Positions 9,440-17,979 of a stretch of 64,000 nt of DNA are shown here, in pieces. The translations under genes and the position numbers were made by a program. Numbering within the stretch: position 1 is the first letter of the stretch; each line of letters starts with the position of its first letter. The notes beneath the pieces are model-generated. The model searched no databases. It saw nothing but the letters and a program-made list of their open reading frames with translations, and had not been told where the DNA came from. This DNA is from Rhizobiaceae bacterium (GTDB lineage Bacteria > Pseudomonadota > Alphaproteobacteria > Rhizobiales > Rhizobiaceae). The stretch covers positions 1-64,000 of the forward strand of contig JAHBYW010000008.1 of the NCBI GenBank assembly GCA_019635755.1, written 5' to 3'.

Positions 9440-9849
9440 GCGGCGTAGCCCTGGAAGGCCGTGGCCGAATAGGTGCCGTCGGCCTCGTGTCGCTGGATGG
9501 CATTGCGCATCAGCGTGGCGACCTCGTTCACCGCGTTGAGGTGGGCGAGGAGCACGGCCTCGTTGGTGGCGAGTTTCTCGCGCAGGCGGCGGATGCCGTC
9601 CCGCTGCTCGCCGTGCAGGTCGGCAGGGCCGACGCCCTTCAGCGCCCGGTTGAGTTCATACAGGTATCGGCTCTTGCGGGCGTTCGAGGCCTTGAGGTCA
9701 AAACCGAGGTCGGTGCGCAATGCCGCGGTCTCTTCCTCCACGGCCTGCTCGATGCGCCCGATCAGCGAGGTCAGGCTGGTCGGGCGTGGGCCGGGATCGA
9801 AGACCGGCTCGCGCGGTGCGTCGTCGTTGAACTGCAGGTAATCGAGCAT
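9436..9849 (-). CDS. flgN: FlgN-like flagellar export chaperone
   Basis: This 137-residue, mostly helical cytoplasmic protein has long heptad-like stretches (LIGRIEQAVEEETAALRTDL and the C-terminal half ending at the R-H-E-A-D segment) typical of FlgN-type chaperones. Those chaperones hold the hook-filament junction proteins FlgK and FlgL before export. A run T-A-A-L-R with downstream N-A-R-K-S-R-Y-L-Y-E-L-N-R is also FlgN-like. FlgK and FlgL are encoded at the promoter-proximal end of the same operon. The ATG at 9849 lies 12 bases after the stop of the FlgJ-like gene, and the 3' end overlaps the next gene by four bases. Sequence conservation in this family is low, so the name rests on size, helicity and context. 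Confidence 0.65.
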   Translation of the reverse strand: MLDYLQFNDDAPREPVFDPGPRPTSLTSLIGRIEQAVEEETAALRTDLGFDLKASNARKSRYLYELNRALKGVGPADLHGEQRDGIRRLREKLATNEAVLLAHLNAVNEVATLMRNAIQRHEADGTYSATAFQGYAA

Positions 9850-9861
9850 GGGCCTGGTCCG

Positions 9862-10458
9862 TTATCGCTGGCTTTCGGGCGCGGAGGAGGTGTCTGAGAC
9901 GAGCCCCGACGTCAGCCGGCGCTGCAGTTCGTTGACCAGCGCATTGGAGACGCTGTTGGCGTGCGCGCGTGTCGCCTGCGCGGGCGTGTCCGACAGGCCG
10001 CTCATGGCCACGCGCTGCTCGCCTTCGTAGTAGTGGCCGCGCAGGATCTGGTCGGCGATGCCGATGCCGCCGCGCTTGGCCATGACGCCGCTGATCTCCT
10101 CGGCCATCAGGCTCTTCCACATGTCGCCTGCCATGCCGTCGCCGTACACGGAGCCGGAATCCTTTGGCAGCATGGCCTCGACGAACGATTGCAGCACCAT
10201 CGCCTCGAATCGAACGAACGTGTCAGGTGGCGTCACGGCCCGGCTTGCGGCCAGCGTCGACGTCGACAGGTCGCCGCGAGTGGACGGCTTCTCGGCGGTG
10301 GATGTCGCCTGCGCGGTCGCCGGCATGTCGACGGAGAAGCCGGGCGCTGCGGAGCGGCCGGCGCGGCGCACGAGCTGCGACTTGGCGGTTTCCAGCGCGG
10401 CTTGGTCGACCGCCTTGGCCACGTCGAGGACGATGTCGCTGGGGGGTGAGATCGCCAC
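9862..10458 (-). CDS. flgJ: FlgJ-like rod-binding protein lacking a muramidase domain
   Basis: This 198-residue protein carries the rod-binding domain of FlgJ: FEAMVLQSFVEAMLPKDSG followed by AGDMWKSLMAEEISGVMAKRGGIGIADQI. FlgJ caps the growing rod in the periplasm. The C-terminal peptidoglycan hydrolase domain of enterobacterial FlgJ is missing, as in most alphaproteobacteria. A separate lytic transglycosylase is encoded at 20239-20829. The first 75 residues are Ala/Thr-rich linker. The start is a GTG at 10458 with GGGAG about 11 bases upstream; a nearby ATG is out of frame. It is followed 12 bases later by the FlgN-like gene. Confidence 0.75.
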   Translation of the reverse strand: MAISPPSDIVLDVAKAVDQAALETAKSQLVRRAGRSAAPGFSVDMPATAQATSTAEKPSTRGDLSTSTLAASRAVTPPDTFVRFEAMVLQSFVEAMLPKDSGSVYGDGMAGDMWKSLMAEEISGVMAKRGGIGIADQILRGHYYEGEQRVAMSGLSDTPAQATRAHANSVSNALVNELQRRLTSGLVSDTSSAPESQR

Positions 10459-10529
10459 GCGCCATAGGCTCCCTGATTGTCCGTGCGACTATGGCGTGGA
10501 AAGCTTGTGGCAGGCTGGCGGGAGCAGGT

Positions 10530-10916
10530 TCATTTGCCGGTCGTCAATCGCGCGCTGATCATCTCAAGGCGCTCCTTGTCGGAACGCTGGCGTTCGTCGG
10601 CCGCGGCGGACTCCCGATGGGCCTTTTCCACCCGGTTGGTGCGCAGGGTGGCGGCGGCGACCAGCCCGGCCTCGGTGGCGGCGAGCCCGTCATTGACGGC
10701 GCCGCGCGCCAGCGCCGCCTCGATGCGACGGTTGTAGAGGTCTGGAAAGGCAGCCGCGATCTCGCTGGGCTGGTCGGCACGCCTGGCCAGGTCCGCGGCC
10801 TCGTCCCGGGCGGCGACTGCGGCGGTCAGGTATCCGGCGCGGCGCGCCTCGTGCACGGCCTTCAACTGCTCCTGCACCTCGACCAGCTTCCTCAACCGCT
10901 CCGTGCGAGAGACCAT
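10530..10916 (-). CDS. FliJ-like coiled-coil flagellar protein
   Basis: This 128-residue protein is almost wholly charged helix: residues 5-45 and 95-122 are rich in Arg, Glu, Lys and Ala, with a short break at Q-P-S-E. It has no signal peptide or membrane segment. Size, composition and location directly after fliR fit a FliJ-type stalk protein, which couples the export ATPase FliI to FlhA, or a related export helper. No other fliJ candidate is in the window and fliI lies at 36812. FliJ sequences diverge strongly, so this is a structural guess supported by context. The ATG at 10916 is two bases beyond the fliR stop. Confidence 0.55.
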   Translation of the reverse strand: MVSRTERLRKLVEVQEQLKAVHEARRAGYLTAAVAARDEAADLARRADQPSEIAAAFPDLYNRRIEAALARGAVNDGLAATEAGLVAAATLRTNRVEKAHRESAAADERQRSDKERLEMISARLTTGK

Positions 10917-10918
10917 CG

Positions 10919-11677
10919 CTACCTCCCGATCGTGACGCCGACGAAGCTGTCGGCAAACAGGCTGAGGATCGTCGGAATGGCGATGTAGAGGAGGATCAGG
11001 CCGCCGGCGACGACGAACGGCAGCGAGATGAAGTAGACCGGGATCTGCGGCACGAGCTTGTTCACGAAACCGATGCCGAGGTTGACGAGGACGGCGTAGG
11101 CGATGAACGGGCTGCCCAGCCGCACCATCACCATGAACGCCTCCGACAGCGTGTCGGTCAGGTCGATCAGGGCCGTCTGCGGGTTGAACAAGCCGCTGAC
11201 GGGCGCGACGTCGTATGACAGGACCAGCGCGCGAAGGATGTCGTGGTGGAAGTCGAACACGAATAGCAGCAGCAGCGCCGAGAAGGAGATGAGCGAGGCA
11301 AGCGCCGCCTGCGGTTCGGGCTCCTCGACGCCGGTTCCCGCCATGCCGTTGAAGCCGATCATCATGGCCATCGCCGACAGCATGAACTGCATGGCCAGCA
11401 CGTAGAGACGCGCCATCAGGCCGATCAGCGAGCCGATCAGTACTTCCGACATGATGAGCGGCAGGAGCACCACGGGTCGCCGGTCTATGTGCGGGATGAT
11501 CACGTCCCACAGATGCACGAGAAGCGCGATGGTGGCGGCGATGGCGACGAACAGCCTGATCTGCAGCGGCACGCGCGCGCTCGACAGCCCGGGCATCGTC
11601 AGGAAGCAGCCGCCGATCCGGCAGAAGGCGAGGAATGCCGCCAGGACGATGGCATCGAGAGGCAGGACCGGGGTCAC
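10919..11677 (-). CDS. fliR: Flagellar biosynthesis protein FliR
   Basis: This 252-residue integral membrane protein is part of the flagellar type III export gate (FliP-FliQ-FliR helical complex). Hydrophobic spans occur around residues 10-30, 40-60, 75-105, 125-150, 175-200 and 210-240. The family signature F-F-x-M-P-G is seen as CFLTMPGLSSARVPLQIRL near residue 24, and LGSPFIAYAVLVNLGIGFVNKLVPQIPVYFISLP is the typical second half. Length is normal. It lies 19 bases downstream of flhA, and a FliJ-like gene follows after two bases, so the whole stretch is one operon. Confidence 0.93.
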   Translation of the reverse strand: MTPVLPLDAIVLAAFLAFCRIGGCFLTMPGLSSARVPLQIRLFVAIAATIALLVHLWDVIIPHIDRRPVVLLPLIMSEVLIGSLIGLMARLYVLAMQFMLSAMAMMIGFNGMAGTGVEEPEPQAALASLISFSALLLLFVFDFHHDILRALVLSYDVAPVSGLFNPQTALIDLTDTLSEAFMVMVRLGSPFIAYAVLVNLGIGFVNKLVPQIPVYFISLPFVVAGGLILLYIAIPTILSLFADSFVGVTIGR

Positions 11678-11696
11678 ATTCGCGCCGTCACGGCTG

Positions 11697-13784
11697 TCAC
11701 GAAATCGCGCCCAGCACCCGGATCTCGATGCCGCGGGCGATCTCGACGTGGGAGAGGACCGGCAAGGTCGGGAAGAGACGCTCGACGATCATCCGCACAT
11801 AGGGGCGGGCATCCGGCGCGGTCACGATCACGAAGCGTTCGCCGGCGTCGATGTGGGCACGGATCTGCTTCGACGCTTCCTGGCCGAACTCCTCGAGCTG
11901 GCGCGGGTCGATGTCGAACTCGCGGATCTCGCCCTTGGCGTCGCGCTTGAGGCTCTGGTGGAACGCGAGGTCCCAGCGATTTCCGAGGCGCAGCACCTTG
12001 AGCACGCCGTTCTCGGACAGGTCGCCGCAGATCTGCTGCGCCATGCGCACCCGCACATGCTCGACGATCTGTTCGGTGCGGCGCACATGCGGCGCGATCT
12101 CGGCGATCGCCTCGATGATGAGATGGAGGTTGCGGATCGAGACGCGCTCGGCGAGCAGGAGCTTCAGCACCGCCTGCAGACCGGGATAGGTGATATGCGA
12201 GGTGCAGATGTCGTCGGCGAGCTTGCGGTATTCCGGGTCCTGGCGTTCGATCAGCGCCTTCATGTCCTTGTAGGAAAGAAGCTGCGGCAGGTTGTTGCGG
12301 ATCACCTCGGACAGATGCGTCAGAAGCACCGACATGTTGTCGGCGAAGGCGAAGTTGTCGCGGCGCAGGTCCTCGGCGAACATCTCCGGCACCGAAAAGG
12401 CGCGCATCCCGAACGCCGGCTCGCGGACCTCCTCGCCCGGAATCTCCGGCAGGGGACGGTTGCCGAGCAGCACCATGACCTCGCCGACCCGCAGCTGGTA
12501 CTCGGCGACGACGGTGCCGTGAATCTTGATCTGGTAGCTCTTCGAGCCGATCGAGAAATCGTCGGTCAGCCGCACCTCGGGAACGACGAAGCCGTATTGC
12601 GTGGCGAACTTCTTGCGCATCTTGGCCATGCGGAAGGCCAGTTCCTGGTGCGCGGTCAGGAGCTTGTTGGAGAGCTGCTTTCCGATCAGCAGTTCGATCT
12701 CCGCGGTCTTCAGCGAGGCCTTGACCGAGTTGCGCTCCTCTTCCTCCTTGTTCGCCAGCTTCTGGTCCTCGGCCTGTTTGGCTTCCGCCGCCCGGCGCTT
12801 GGCGCGCTGCGGGATGACGTAGCCGACGCCGGCCATCGCGCCGGCGAGGAAGAGGAAGGGCAGCAGCGGCAGGCCCGGCATCAGCGAGAGCAGCAGGAGC
12901 AGCATCGCGGCGACGTAGAGCGCGCGGGGATAGGCGCCGAGCTGGCCGAACACGGCCTGATCTGCGGAACCCCGGGTGCCGCCCTTGGACACGAGCAGGC
13001 CGGCGGCCAGCGAGACGATCAGCGCCGGAATCTGCGTCACCAGGCCGTCGCCGACGGACAGCTTGATGAACACGTCGGCCGCCTCGCCCATGTCCATGCC
13101 GTGGCGGAAGTAGCCGATGGCGACGCCGCCGACGATGTTGATCGCGGTGATGATCAGGCCGGCGATTGCATCGCCGCGGACGAATTTCGACGCGCCGTCC
13201 ATCGAGCCGAAGAAGGAGCTTTCCTCTTCCAGCTCGCGGCGGCGAAGCTGTGCGGTCTTGTCGTCGATCGTGCCGGCCGAGAGGTCGGCGTCGATCGACA
13301 TCTGCTTGCCCGGAATGGCGTCCAGCGTGAAACGGGCGCCGACCTCGGCGATACGCGTCGCGCCCTTGGTGATGACGATGAAGTTCACGATGATCAGGAT
13401 CAGGAAGACGATCAGGCCGATGACGAAGTCGCCGCTCATCACCAGTTTGGAGAAGCCGCTGATCACATAGCCCGCGGCGTGGGTGCCCTCGTTGCCCTCC
13501 GACAGGATCATGCGGGTCGTCGCGATGTTCAGCGACAGGCGCAGCATCGTGGCGATGAGCAGGACGGTCGGAAACGACGAGAAGTCGAGCGGGCGCTGGA
13601 TCCACAGCGCCACCATCAGGATCAGCACCGACAGCGCGATCGAGAAGGCCAGCCCCATGTCGATCATGAAGGCGGGGATCGGCAGGAACAGCACCGACAG
13701 GATGCCGATGATGCCGAGCGCGAAGCCGACGTCGCGCCAGGCGCGCGGGACCGGGGGCGTTGCGAGCGTATCTGTCAGTGCCAC
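11697..13784 (-). CDS. flhA: Flagellar biosynthesis protein FlhA
   Basis: This 695-residue protein is the large export-gate subunit. The N-terminal half has about eight membrane segments and the family motif in the cytoplasmic loop [33 protein letters not shown] (about residues 138-170, FHIPEP-like region). The cytoplasmic half ends with the domain that docks FliJ and chaperone-substrate complexes, including [13 protein letters not shown]-type sequence. A GTG at 13784 is the start; no better ATG is nearby. A 131-base gap with a hairpin separates it from fliQ upstream, the largest break inside this operon. fliR follows 19 bases later. Confidence 0.96.
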   Translation of the reverse strand: MALTDTLATPPVPRAWRDVGFALGIIGILSVLFLPIPAFMIDMGLAFSIALSVLILMVALWIQRPLDFSSFPTVLLIATMLRLSLNIATTRMILSEGNEGTHAAGYVISGFSKLVMSGDFVIGLIVFLILIIVNFIVITKGATRIAEVGARFTLDAIPGKQMSIDADLSAGTIDDKTAQLRRRELEEESSFFGSMDGASKFVRGDAIAGLIITAINIVGGVAIGYFRHGMDMGEAADVFIKLSVGDGLVTQIPALIVSLAAGLLVSKGGTRGSADQAVFGQLGAYPRALYVAAMLLLLLSLMPGLPLLPFLFLAGAMAGVGYVIPQRAKRRAAEAKQAEDQKLANKEEEERNSVKASLKTAEIELLIGKQLSNKLLTAHQELAFRMAKMRKKFATQYGFVVPEVRLTDDFSIGSKSYQIKIHGTVVAEYQLRVGEVMVLLGNRPLPEIPGEEVREPAFGMRAFSVPEMFAEDLRRDNFAFADNMSVLLTHLSEVIRNNLPQLLSYKDMKALIERQDPEYRKLADDICTSHITYPGLQAVLKLLLAERVSIRNLHLIIEAIAEIAPHVRRTEQIVEHVRVRMAQQICGDLSENGVLKVLRLGNRWDLAFHQSLKRDAKGEIREFDIDPRQLEEFGQEASKQIRAHIDAGERFVIVTAPDARPYVRMIVERLFPTLPVLSHVEIARGIEIRVLGAIS

Positions 13785-13889
13785 GGGCGCACTCCTGTCA
13801 CGGCACGCGTGGCGCGCCTGTCACGGAAGGCTAGTTGCCGAAGCTTGCGCGAGGGTGAGGCCCGGCGGCCTGGCGGCGGGCGGGGAGCG

Positions 13890-13913
13890 CGCTTTCCGGA
13901 AGCGCGGAAAGCG
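13890..13913 (-). other. Hairpin between fliQ and flhA
   Basis: A perfect 9-bp stem (CGCTTTCCG at 13890-13898 with its complement at 13905-13913, 6-base loop) starts three bases beyond the fliQ stop codon. No T-tract follows, so it is more likely an mRNA-processing or attenuation element than a strong terminator. Confidence 0.4.
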
Positions 13914-13916
13914 GCG

Positions 13917-14183
13917 TCAGAATCCGTTCTCGATCCGCTCGAAGACGACGGTCGACAGGGCGCCGATCTGGCCCCCGACGAACGGTCCCGAGAAGGCGAC
14001 GACGAGCAGGATGGCGACGATCTTCGGGACGAAGGTGAGGGTGATTTCCTGCACCTGCGTGAGCGCCTGGACGAGCGCGATGCCGACGCCCACGACCATC
14101 GCGATGATCACCGCCGGCGCCGAGGCGGTCAGCACCGTCCAGATGGCGAACTGGACGATGTCGAGGGCATCCGCCTCGTTCAT
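13917..14183 (-). CDS. fliQ: Flagellar biosynthesis protein FliQ
   Basis: This 88-residue protein has two membrane helices (about residues 12-38 and 48-72). The segment VGVGIALVQALTQVQEITLTFVPKI is the signature of FliQ/SctS export-gate subunits, which form a tetramer around FliP and FliR. Its ATG overlaps the flgD stop by four bases (ATGA). A hairpin and a 131-base gap separate it from flhA downstream. Length is exactly typical. Confidence 0.95.
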   Translation of the reverse strand: MNEADALDIVQFAIWTVLTASAPAVIIAMVVGVGIALVQALTQVQEITLTFVPKIVAILLVVAFSGPFVGGQIGALSTVVFERIENGF

Positions 14184-14602
14184 GCGTCCGCGGCCTTGAT
14201 CTGCACGCCTGGCTCGACCGTGACCTCCTTGCCGTCCTTGAGCACGGCAACGAGCCCGTCGGCCGTCAGGCGCACTTCATTGACTACGCCGGTCGTCTTG
14301 CCGTCGGCCGACGTGATCTGCCGCCCGATCAGCGCGTCGGCCTGGGCCAGCGCGTTCGACTTCATCAGCTGGTCGAGTTTCGAGTTCATCTGCACCGACT
14401 GCTCGACCTGGGAGAAGGTCGCGAGCTGGGCGATGTAGTCGGTCGATTCCATCGGCGCGGTCGGGTCCTGGTTCTTCATCTGGGCCACCAGCAGCTTCAG
14501 GAACGACTGGTAGTCGACCACCGACTTGGAGATGTCGCCGGTGCCGGTGCCGGTGTTGGAAGCGGCGGCCGAGGAAACGGCAGGATTGAACGACACGTTC
14601 AT
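14180..14602 (-). CDS. flgD: Flagellar hook assembly scaffold FlgD
   Basis: This 140-residue protein is the hook cap that guides FlgE polymerisation. The family core is visible as VVDYQSFLKLLVAQMKNQDP (about residues 25-44) followed by TAPMESTDYIAQLATFSQVEQS. A short second half contains the GRQITSADGKTTGVVNEVR strand pair. It is shorter than enterobacterial FlgD because the FLN-type C-terminal domains are reduced, as is usual in Rhizobiales. The ATG at 14602 has a GGGGAGA ribosome-binding site; an upstream ATG at 14695 would lie inside flbT. It overlaps fliQ by four bases. Confidence 0.92.
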   Translation of the reverse strand: MNVSFNPAVSSAAASNTGTGTGDISKSVVDYQSFLKLLVAQMKNQDPTAPMESTDYIAQLATFSQVEQSVQMNSKLDQLMKSNALAQADALIGRQITSADGKTTGVVNEVRLTADGLVAVLKDGKEVTVEPGVQIKAADA

Positions 14603-14603
14603 T

Positions 14604-15056
14604 CTATCTCTCCCCGATTGCGCGCCGCCGTGCGGGCGCCTGGGCGGCCTTCGCCGCGGTCTGTTCGCCGTCGAGCACGCTCTGCTCCGCCGCATAGAGG
14701 GAGCGGATCGCCTTCAGCGCCTCGTAGACGTGGTCCTCGCCGACCATGCGGTCGATATTCTTCAGGGTGGCCTTCACATGCTCGTCGCGGAAGCTGGCGA
14801 TGAGCAAGGGCAAAGACTTGCGGAACATCAGCCGCGCCTCGTCGGCGCCGTCCGGATTCATGAGCATGATCTGGACGATGAAGTAGAGCTGGCGCAGCGG
14901 CGTCGAAGCGTCGTCCGCCTGCAGGACATGGTTCTCCAGCAGGAACTGGACGTCGTTCAGCAGTTCGATCGACACCTTGCGGTCGACGCGGATGACGGCG
15001 CCGTTGAGGAAGATCTTCTCGTTCGGCTTGAGCGAGATTTTCAGTGTGTGTTTCAT
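14604..15056 (-). CDS. flbT: Flagellin mRNA regulator FlbT
   Basis: This 150-residue protein starts MKHTLKISLKPNEKIFLNGAVIRV-type sequence and contains FLLENHVLQADDASTPLRQLYF, both hallmarks of alphaproteobacterial FlbT. FlbT acts after transcription, binding the 5' leader of flagellin mRNA in Caulobacter and adjusting its translation and stability. FlaF is encoded directly upstream and the genes overlap by four bases (ATGA), consistent with their paired action. The last 20 residues are an Ala/Arg-rich tail. Possible targets are the flagellin genes at 27746 and 28863, one of which has a strong leader hairpin. Confidence 0.92.
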   Translation of the reverse strand: MKHTLKISLKPNEKIFLNGAVIRVDRKVSIELLNDVQFLLENHVLQADDASTPLRQLYFIVQIMLMNPDGADEARLMFRKSLPLLIASFRDEHVKATLKNIDRMVGEDHVYEALKAIRSLYAAEQSVLDGEQTAAKAAQAPARRRAIGER

Positions 15057-15400
15057 CTGATGCCGTCGTGGATGATCTGCGACACCTCGATCAGGCCTTC
15101 GAAGTTGTTCGATCGGCCCTGTCGAATTTCCTCGGCCTCGCGCAGCAGCCAAAGCCCGATGGAGATGAGGTTGGCCCTCAGCTCCTGCGGCAGCGCGTTG
15201 TCGGCGCTGCCGAGGTCCTCGACGAAGATCGTCCAGACCCGGCTGAGGAAGTGCAGCGCGTTGACCGCGTCCAGCGAATCCGTGCCCTTCTCCCTGGCCT
15301 TCAGCAGCATCTCGATCGAGCGCGACAGGATCTGCTTCTCGCGATCCTTGGCGTCGGCCACCGCGTCGGTCTGAATGTCGGCGTAGGAGAACTGATACAT
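15053..15400 (-). CDS. flaF: Flagellar biosynthesis regulator FlaF
   Basis: This 115-residue helical protein begins MYQFSYADIQTD and contains REKQILSRSIEMLLKA and LRANLISIGLWLLREAEEIR, the conserved FlaF pattern. FlaF is a flagellin-specific export and translation partner in alphaproteobacteria that works with, and opposite to, FlbT. I chose the ATG at 15400 because family members start at MYxFSYA; an in-frame ATG at 15427 would add nine residues that overlap the flgL-flaF spacer. It follows flgL by 34 bases and overlaps flbT. Confidence 0.92.
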   Translation of the reverse strand: MYQFSYADIQTDAVADAKDREKQILSRSIEMLLKAREKGTDSLDAVNALHFLSRVWTIFVEDLGSADNALPQELRANLISIGLWLLREAEEIRQGRSNNFEGLIEVSQIIHDGIR

Positions 15401-15434
15401 GTCGGTTCCGTAGGTTGGGCCCGCCACAGGCCGG

Positions 15435-16484
15435 TTAGGACAGGAATCTCGCGAGGCTCAGCTGCTGGATGCGCGCCGTCAGCGCGTAGGAGGTCTCGAT
15501 CTGCTGCAGGAGCGTCGAGACGCGCGTCGACGCTTCGTAGGGGTCCACCGCCTCCATATCGAGGATGTTCCGCTCGAACAGGTCGATCTGCATCGTCAGA
15601 CGCTCGTTCGCGCGGGTGATCCGGTTCTGGGCGATGCCGGTCTCGGCCTGGAGGTTGGACAGCTCCGCGATGCCGTCGCCGATCAGCGCGATGGAGCGCG
15701 CCACGACAGCCTTGCGCGCATCGACGCTGAGGTCGCCGGTGAACAGGTCGCTGACCGTCGCGGCGGCGAGCATGACCTTGCGGATCGCCGACTCGTTGGC
15801 ACTCACCGAGGTTCGCGTCGTCTCGTTCAGCGCGATGCGGGAGGTGATGCCCTGGTCGCTGGCGCTCGACCAGTCCGTCTCCCAGCCGCTGCCGAGGAAG
15901 GTCGGCTCGACGACCGTGGTCAGGAAGTTGGTCATCTGCGCGCCGGTGATGCCGGCCGCTGCCGGCGCGGTCTGCGCGAAGCCGAAATGGGCCAGGAACG
16001 CTGCGTCGAACGCGGCCTTGGCCGTCGACGCGGGGTCGTTGAAGTCGCTCACGGGTTTGACGTCGGTGTTGATGCCCGCGAAGAGGTGCTCGCCGTTGAG
16101 CGAGGCGTTGAGGATCGCCGTGAAGGCGGAAACCGCGCCGCGCGCATCGGTCCGGGTCACATTCTGCGACGCGTCGCCCGAAGCGCTCGCCGTCAGCGTC
16201 TGCAGGAACGACTGCGCGGCCGTGGTCATCTGCGTCAGCGAGTCCTGGGTCGCCGTCATGCGTGCCGAGACGATGCCGTTGGAATCGATGATGCCGTTGA
16301 GGCGCTCGACGTCGCGACGGAACGAGACTGCCTCACCCGTGCGCGAGCCCAGGGCCAGCCCCATGTCCGCGACGCGGCCGGTGGAGACCTCCTTCTGAGC
16401 GGCGACGAGCTCCGACTGCATCCGCATCAGCGAATAGCGCATCGCCTGGGCGACGGCGGGGGAGGAGACGAAGCCGGCCTTCAT
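15435..16484 (-). CDS. flgL: Hook-filament junction protein FlgL
   Basis: This 349-residue protein joins hook and filament distal to FlgK. The flagellin-like N-terminus has ALRYSLMRMQSELVAAQKE-type heptads with VSTGRVADMGLALG. The C-terminus ends in the matching amphipathic helix VSTLLQQIETSYALTARIQQLSL. Ser/Thr/Ala-rich middle domains lie between. It follows flgK by four bases and precedes flaF. The short length is usual in Rhizobiales. Confidence 0.92.
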   Translation of the reverse strand: MKAGFVSSPAVAQAMRYSLMRMQSELVAAQKEVSTGRVADMGLALGSRTGEAVSFRRDVERLNGIIDSNGIVSARMTATQDSLTQMTTAAQSFLQTLTASASGDASQNVTRTDARGAVSAFTAILNASLNGEHLFAGINTDVKPVSDFNDPASTAKAAFDAAFLAHFGFAQTAPAAAGITGAQMTNFLTTVVEPTFLGSGWETDWSSASDQGITSRIALNETTRTSVSANESAIRKVMLAAATVSDLFTGDLSVDARKAVVARSIALIGDGIAELSNLQAETGIAQNRITRANERLTMQIDLFERNILDMEAVDPYEASTRVSTLLQQIETSYALTARIQQLSLARFLS

Positions 16485-16488
16485 GGCG

Positions 16489-17949
16489 CTACCTCACCGC
16501 TGCGAAGAGCGAGGAGAGCATGTCGTCGACCGCCTTGATGAGGCGGGCCGACGCCTCATAGGCGTGCTCGAGGTCCAGCAGGAGGGACATCTCTTGATCG
16601 ATGTTCACGCCCGTCGCGTTGGACAGCGCCTCGGTCGTGCGGACCATCATTGCGCTCTTCGTCTCCGCGGCGCGATAGGCTTCCGAACGCAGGCTCTCCA
16701 GCCAGCTGATGGCACCGGCGGCGTAGGTGCCGACCGTGCCGTTGCTTCCAAGGCCGGCGGCGACGTCGAAGCTCTGGGTCGCGTCGAGCTGGTTGCCGTA
16801 GTTGATGAGGAGACCAGAATAGGAAGCGGCGCCCGTGGTGTTCCACACATAGGCCGCGCCGTTGGCGCCGCCGTCGCGCATCAGGATGGGATCGCCGCCG
16901 GCGGCATAGTCCATCGTCGCGTTGATGCGGATGGAGCCTGCAAGGCCGGTCTCGATCACGCCGGCCGTCGGCACTCCCGGGCCGCCGGACCAGGTGAACA
17001 GGCCCGCCGCCGCCGGCTGGACGCCGTTCGGGTCCGTCTCCGCCATCGCAGTGATCATCGCGCGGGCGATCTCGTCCAGCTGGTTCTGCATCATCGGCGC
17101 GACGGTGTCGCGCAGCTGCAGCGTGGCCGCCAGCTTGCCGGATGAATTGGTGTTGCCGCCGGTGCCGCTGACGATGGCGACGCCGTCGACATAGATCGAG
17201 TTGCCCAGCGCGCCGGGAGCGTAGCCCGGCGTCGGCTCGAAGCTGATCGCGCGCGGGACCTTCTCGTAGAGCATCGCGCCTTCGCGGGTCATGATGACCA
17301 TGTCGTTGTCGGCGCGGGTGAGGGTGGAGACCGGCAGGTATTCCGAGATCTTCTTCAGCACGGAGTCGCGCTTGTCGAGCGCGTCGCTGACATCGCGGTT
17401 GGCGCGTGTGCCGTTGACCACCTCGATGTTCGCCGAGTGGAACTCGGAGAGGAGGGAGTTGAGGTCGGCGACGGCGTCGCTGATCGAGGCGTCCATCTGG
17501 ACGCGCGCGGTCTGGATCGCCGCGGTGCTGTCGTTCAGCGAGCGCACGACCTGCCGCGCCGCATCCACGGCGTTCTCCGCCAGCGTGCGGTTCGACGGCG
17601 TGGCGGAGAAGAGATGCAGGGCTTCCTGAAATTGGCCGATGACCGTGGCCGGCGACGTCGCGTTGTCGACCCCGTTGATGTTCATCGCGAGGCTCTCGAG
17701 GCCCCGCAGCAACGTGTTCTGTCCCTCGAACGACGAAAGCGCCAGCAGGTTCTGGCGCATCAACTGTTCGCTGGCGGCGCGCTGGATCTCGACGACCCGC
17801 GCGCCGGGCGCACTGCTCGATATGACAGCCTGCCGCCGCGAATAGTCGGGGTTCGACGCATCCGAAATGTTGCGGGAGACGACGCTCGTCTGCCGCGACG
17901 TGTTCAGAAGCGCCGACTGCGCTATGCTGAGGGCGGATGTCAGAGACAT
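16489..17949 (-). CDS. flgK: Hook-filament junction protein FlgK
   Basis: This 486-residue secreted protein starts MSLTSALSIAQSALLNTSRQ and has the rod/hook signature with SDASNPDYSRRQA (about residues 28-40). The C-terminus EMSLLLDLEHAYEASARLIKAVDDM is the FlgK D0 helix. The central region is Gly/Asn/Thr-rich, including GNTNSSGKLAATLQLRDTVAP. It lies 30 bases after flgE and four bases before flgL in the same operon; a FlgN-like chaperone is encoded near the operon's end. Confidence 0.94.
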   Translation of the reverse strand: MSLTSALSIAQSALLNTSRQTSVVSRNISDASNPDYSRRQAVISSSAPGARVVEIQRAASEQLMRQNLLALSSFEGQNTLLRGLESLAMNINGVDNATSPATVIGQFQEALHLFSATPSNRTLAENAVDAARQVVRSLNDSTAAIQTARVQMDASISDAVADLNSLLSEFHSANIEVVNGTRANRDVSDALDKRDSVLKKISEYLPVSTLTRADNDMVIMTREGAMLYEKVPRAISFEPTPGYAPGALGNSIYVDGVAIVSGTGGNTNSSGKLAATLQLRDTVAPMMQNQLDEIARAMITAMAETDPNGVQPAAAGLFTWSGGPGVPTAGVIETGLAGSIRINATMDYAAGGDPILMRDGGANGAAYVWNTTGAASYSGLLINYGNQLDATQSFDVAAGLGSNGTVGTYAAGAISWLESLRSEAYRAAETKSAMMVRTTEALSNATGVNIDQEMSLLLDLEHAYEASARLIKAVDDMLSSLFAAVR

Positions 17950-17979
17950 CAGGTTGCCTTAGGTCCGGTCACGCGGCCA

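Noticed and set aside
11451-14438. Long plus-strand open frame (about 995 codons) opposite fliR, flhA and fliQ
   Set aside because: The composition is shadow-like (His/Asp/Arg-rich) and it covers three well-defined export-gate genes on the other strand.
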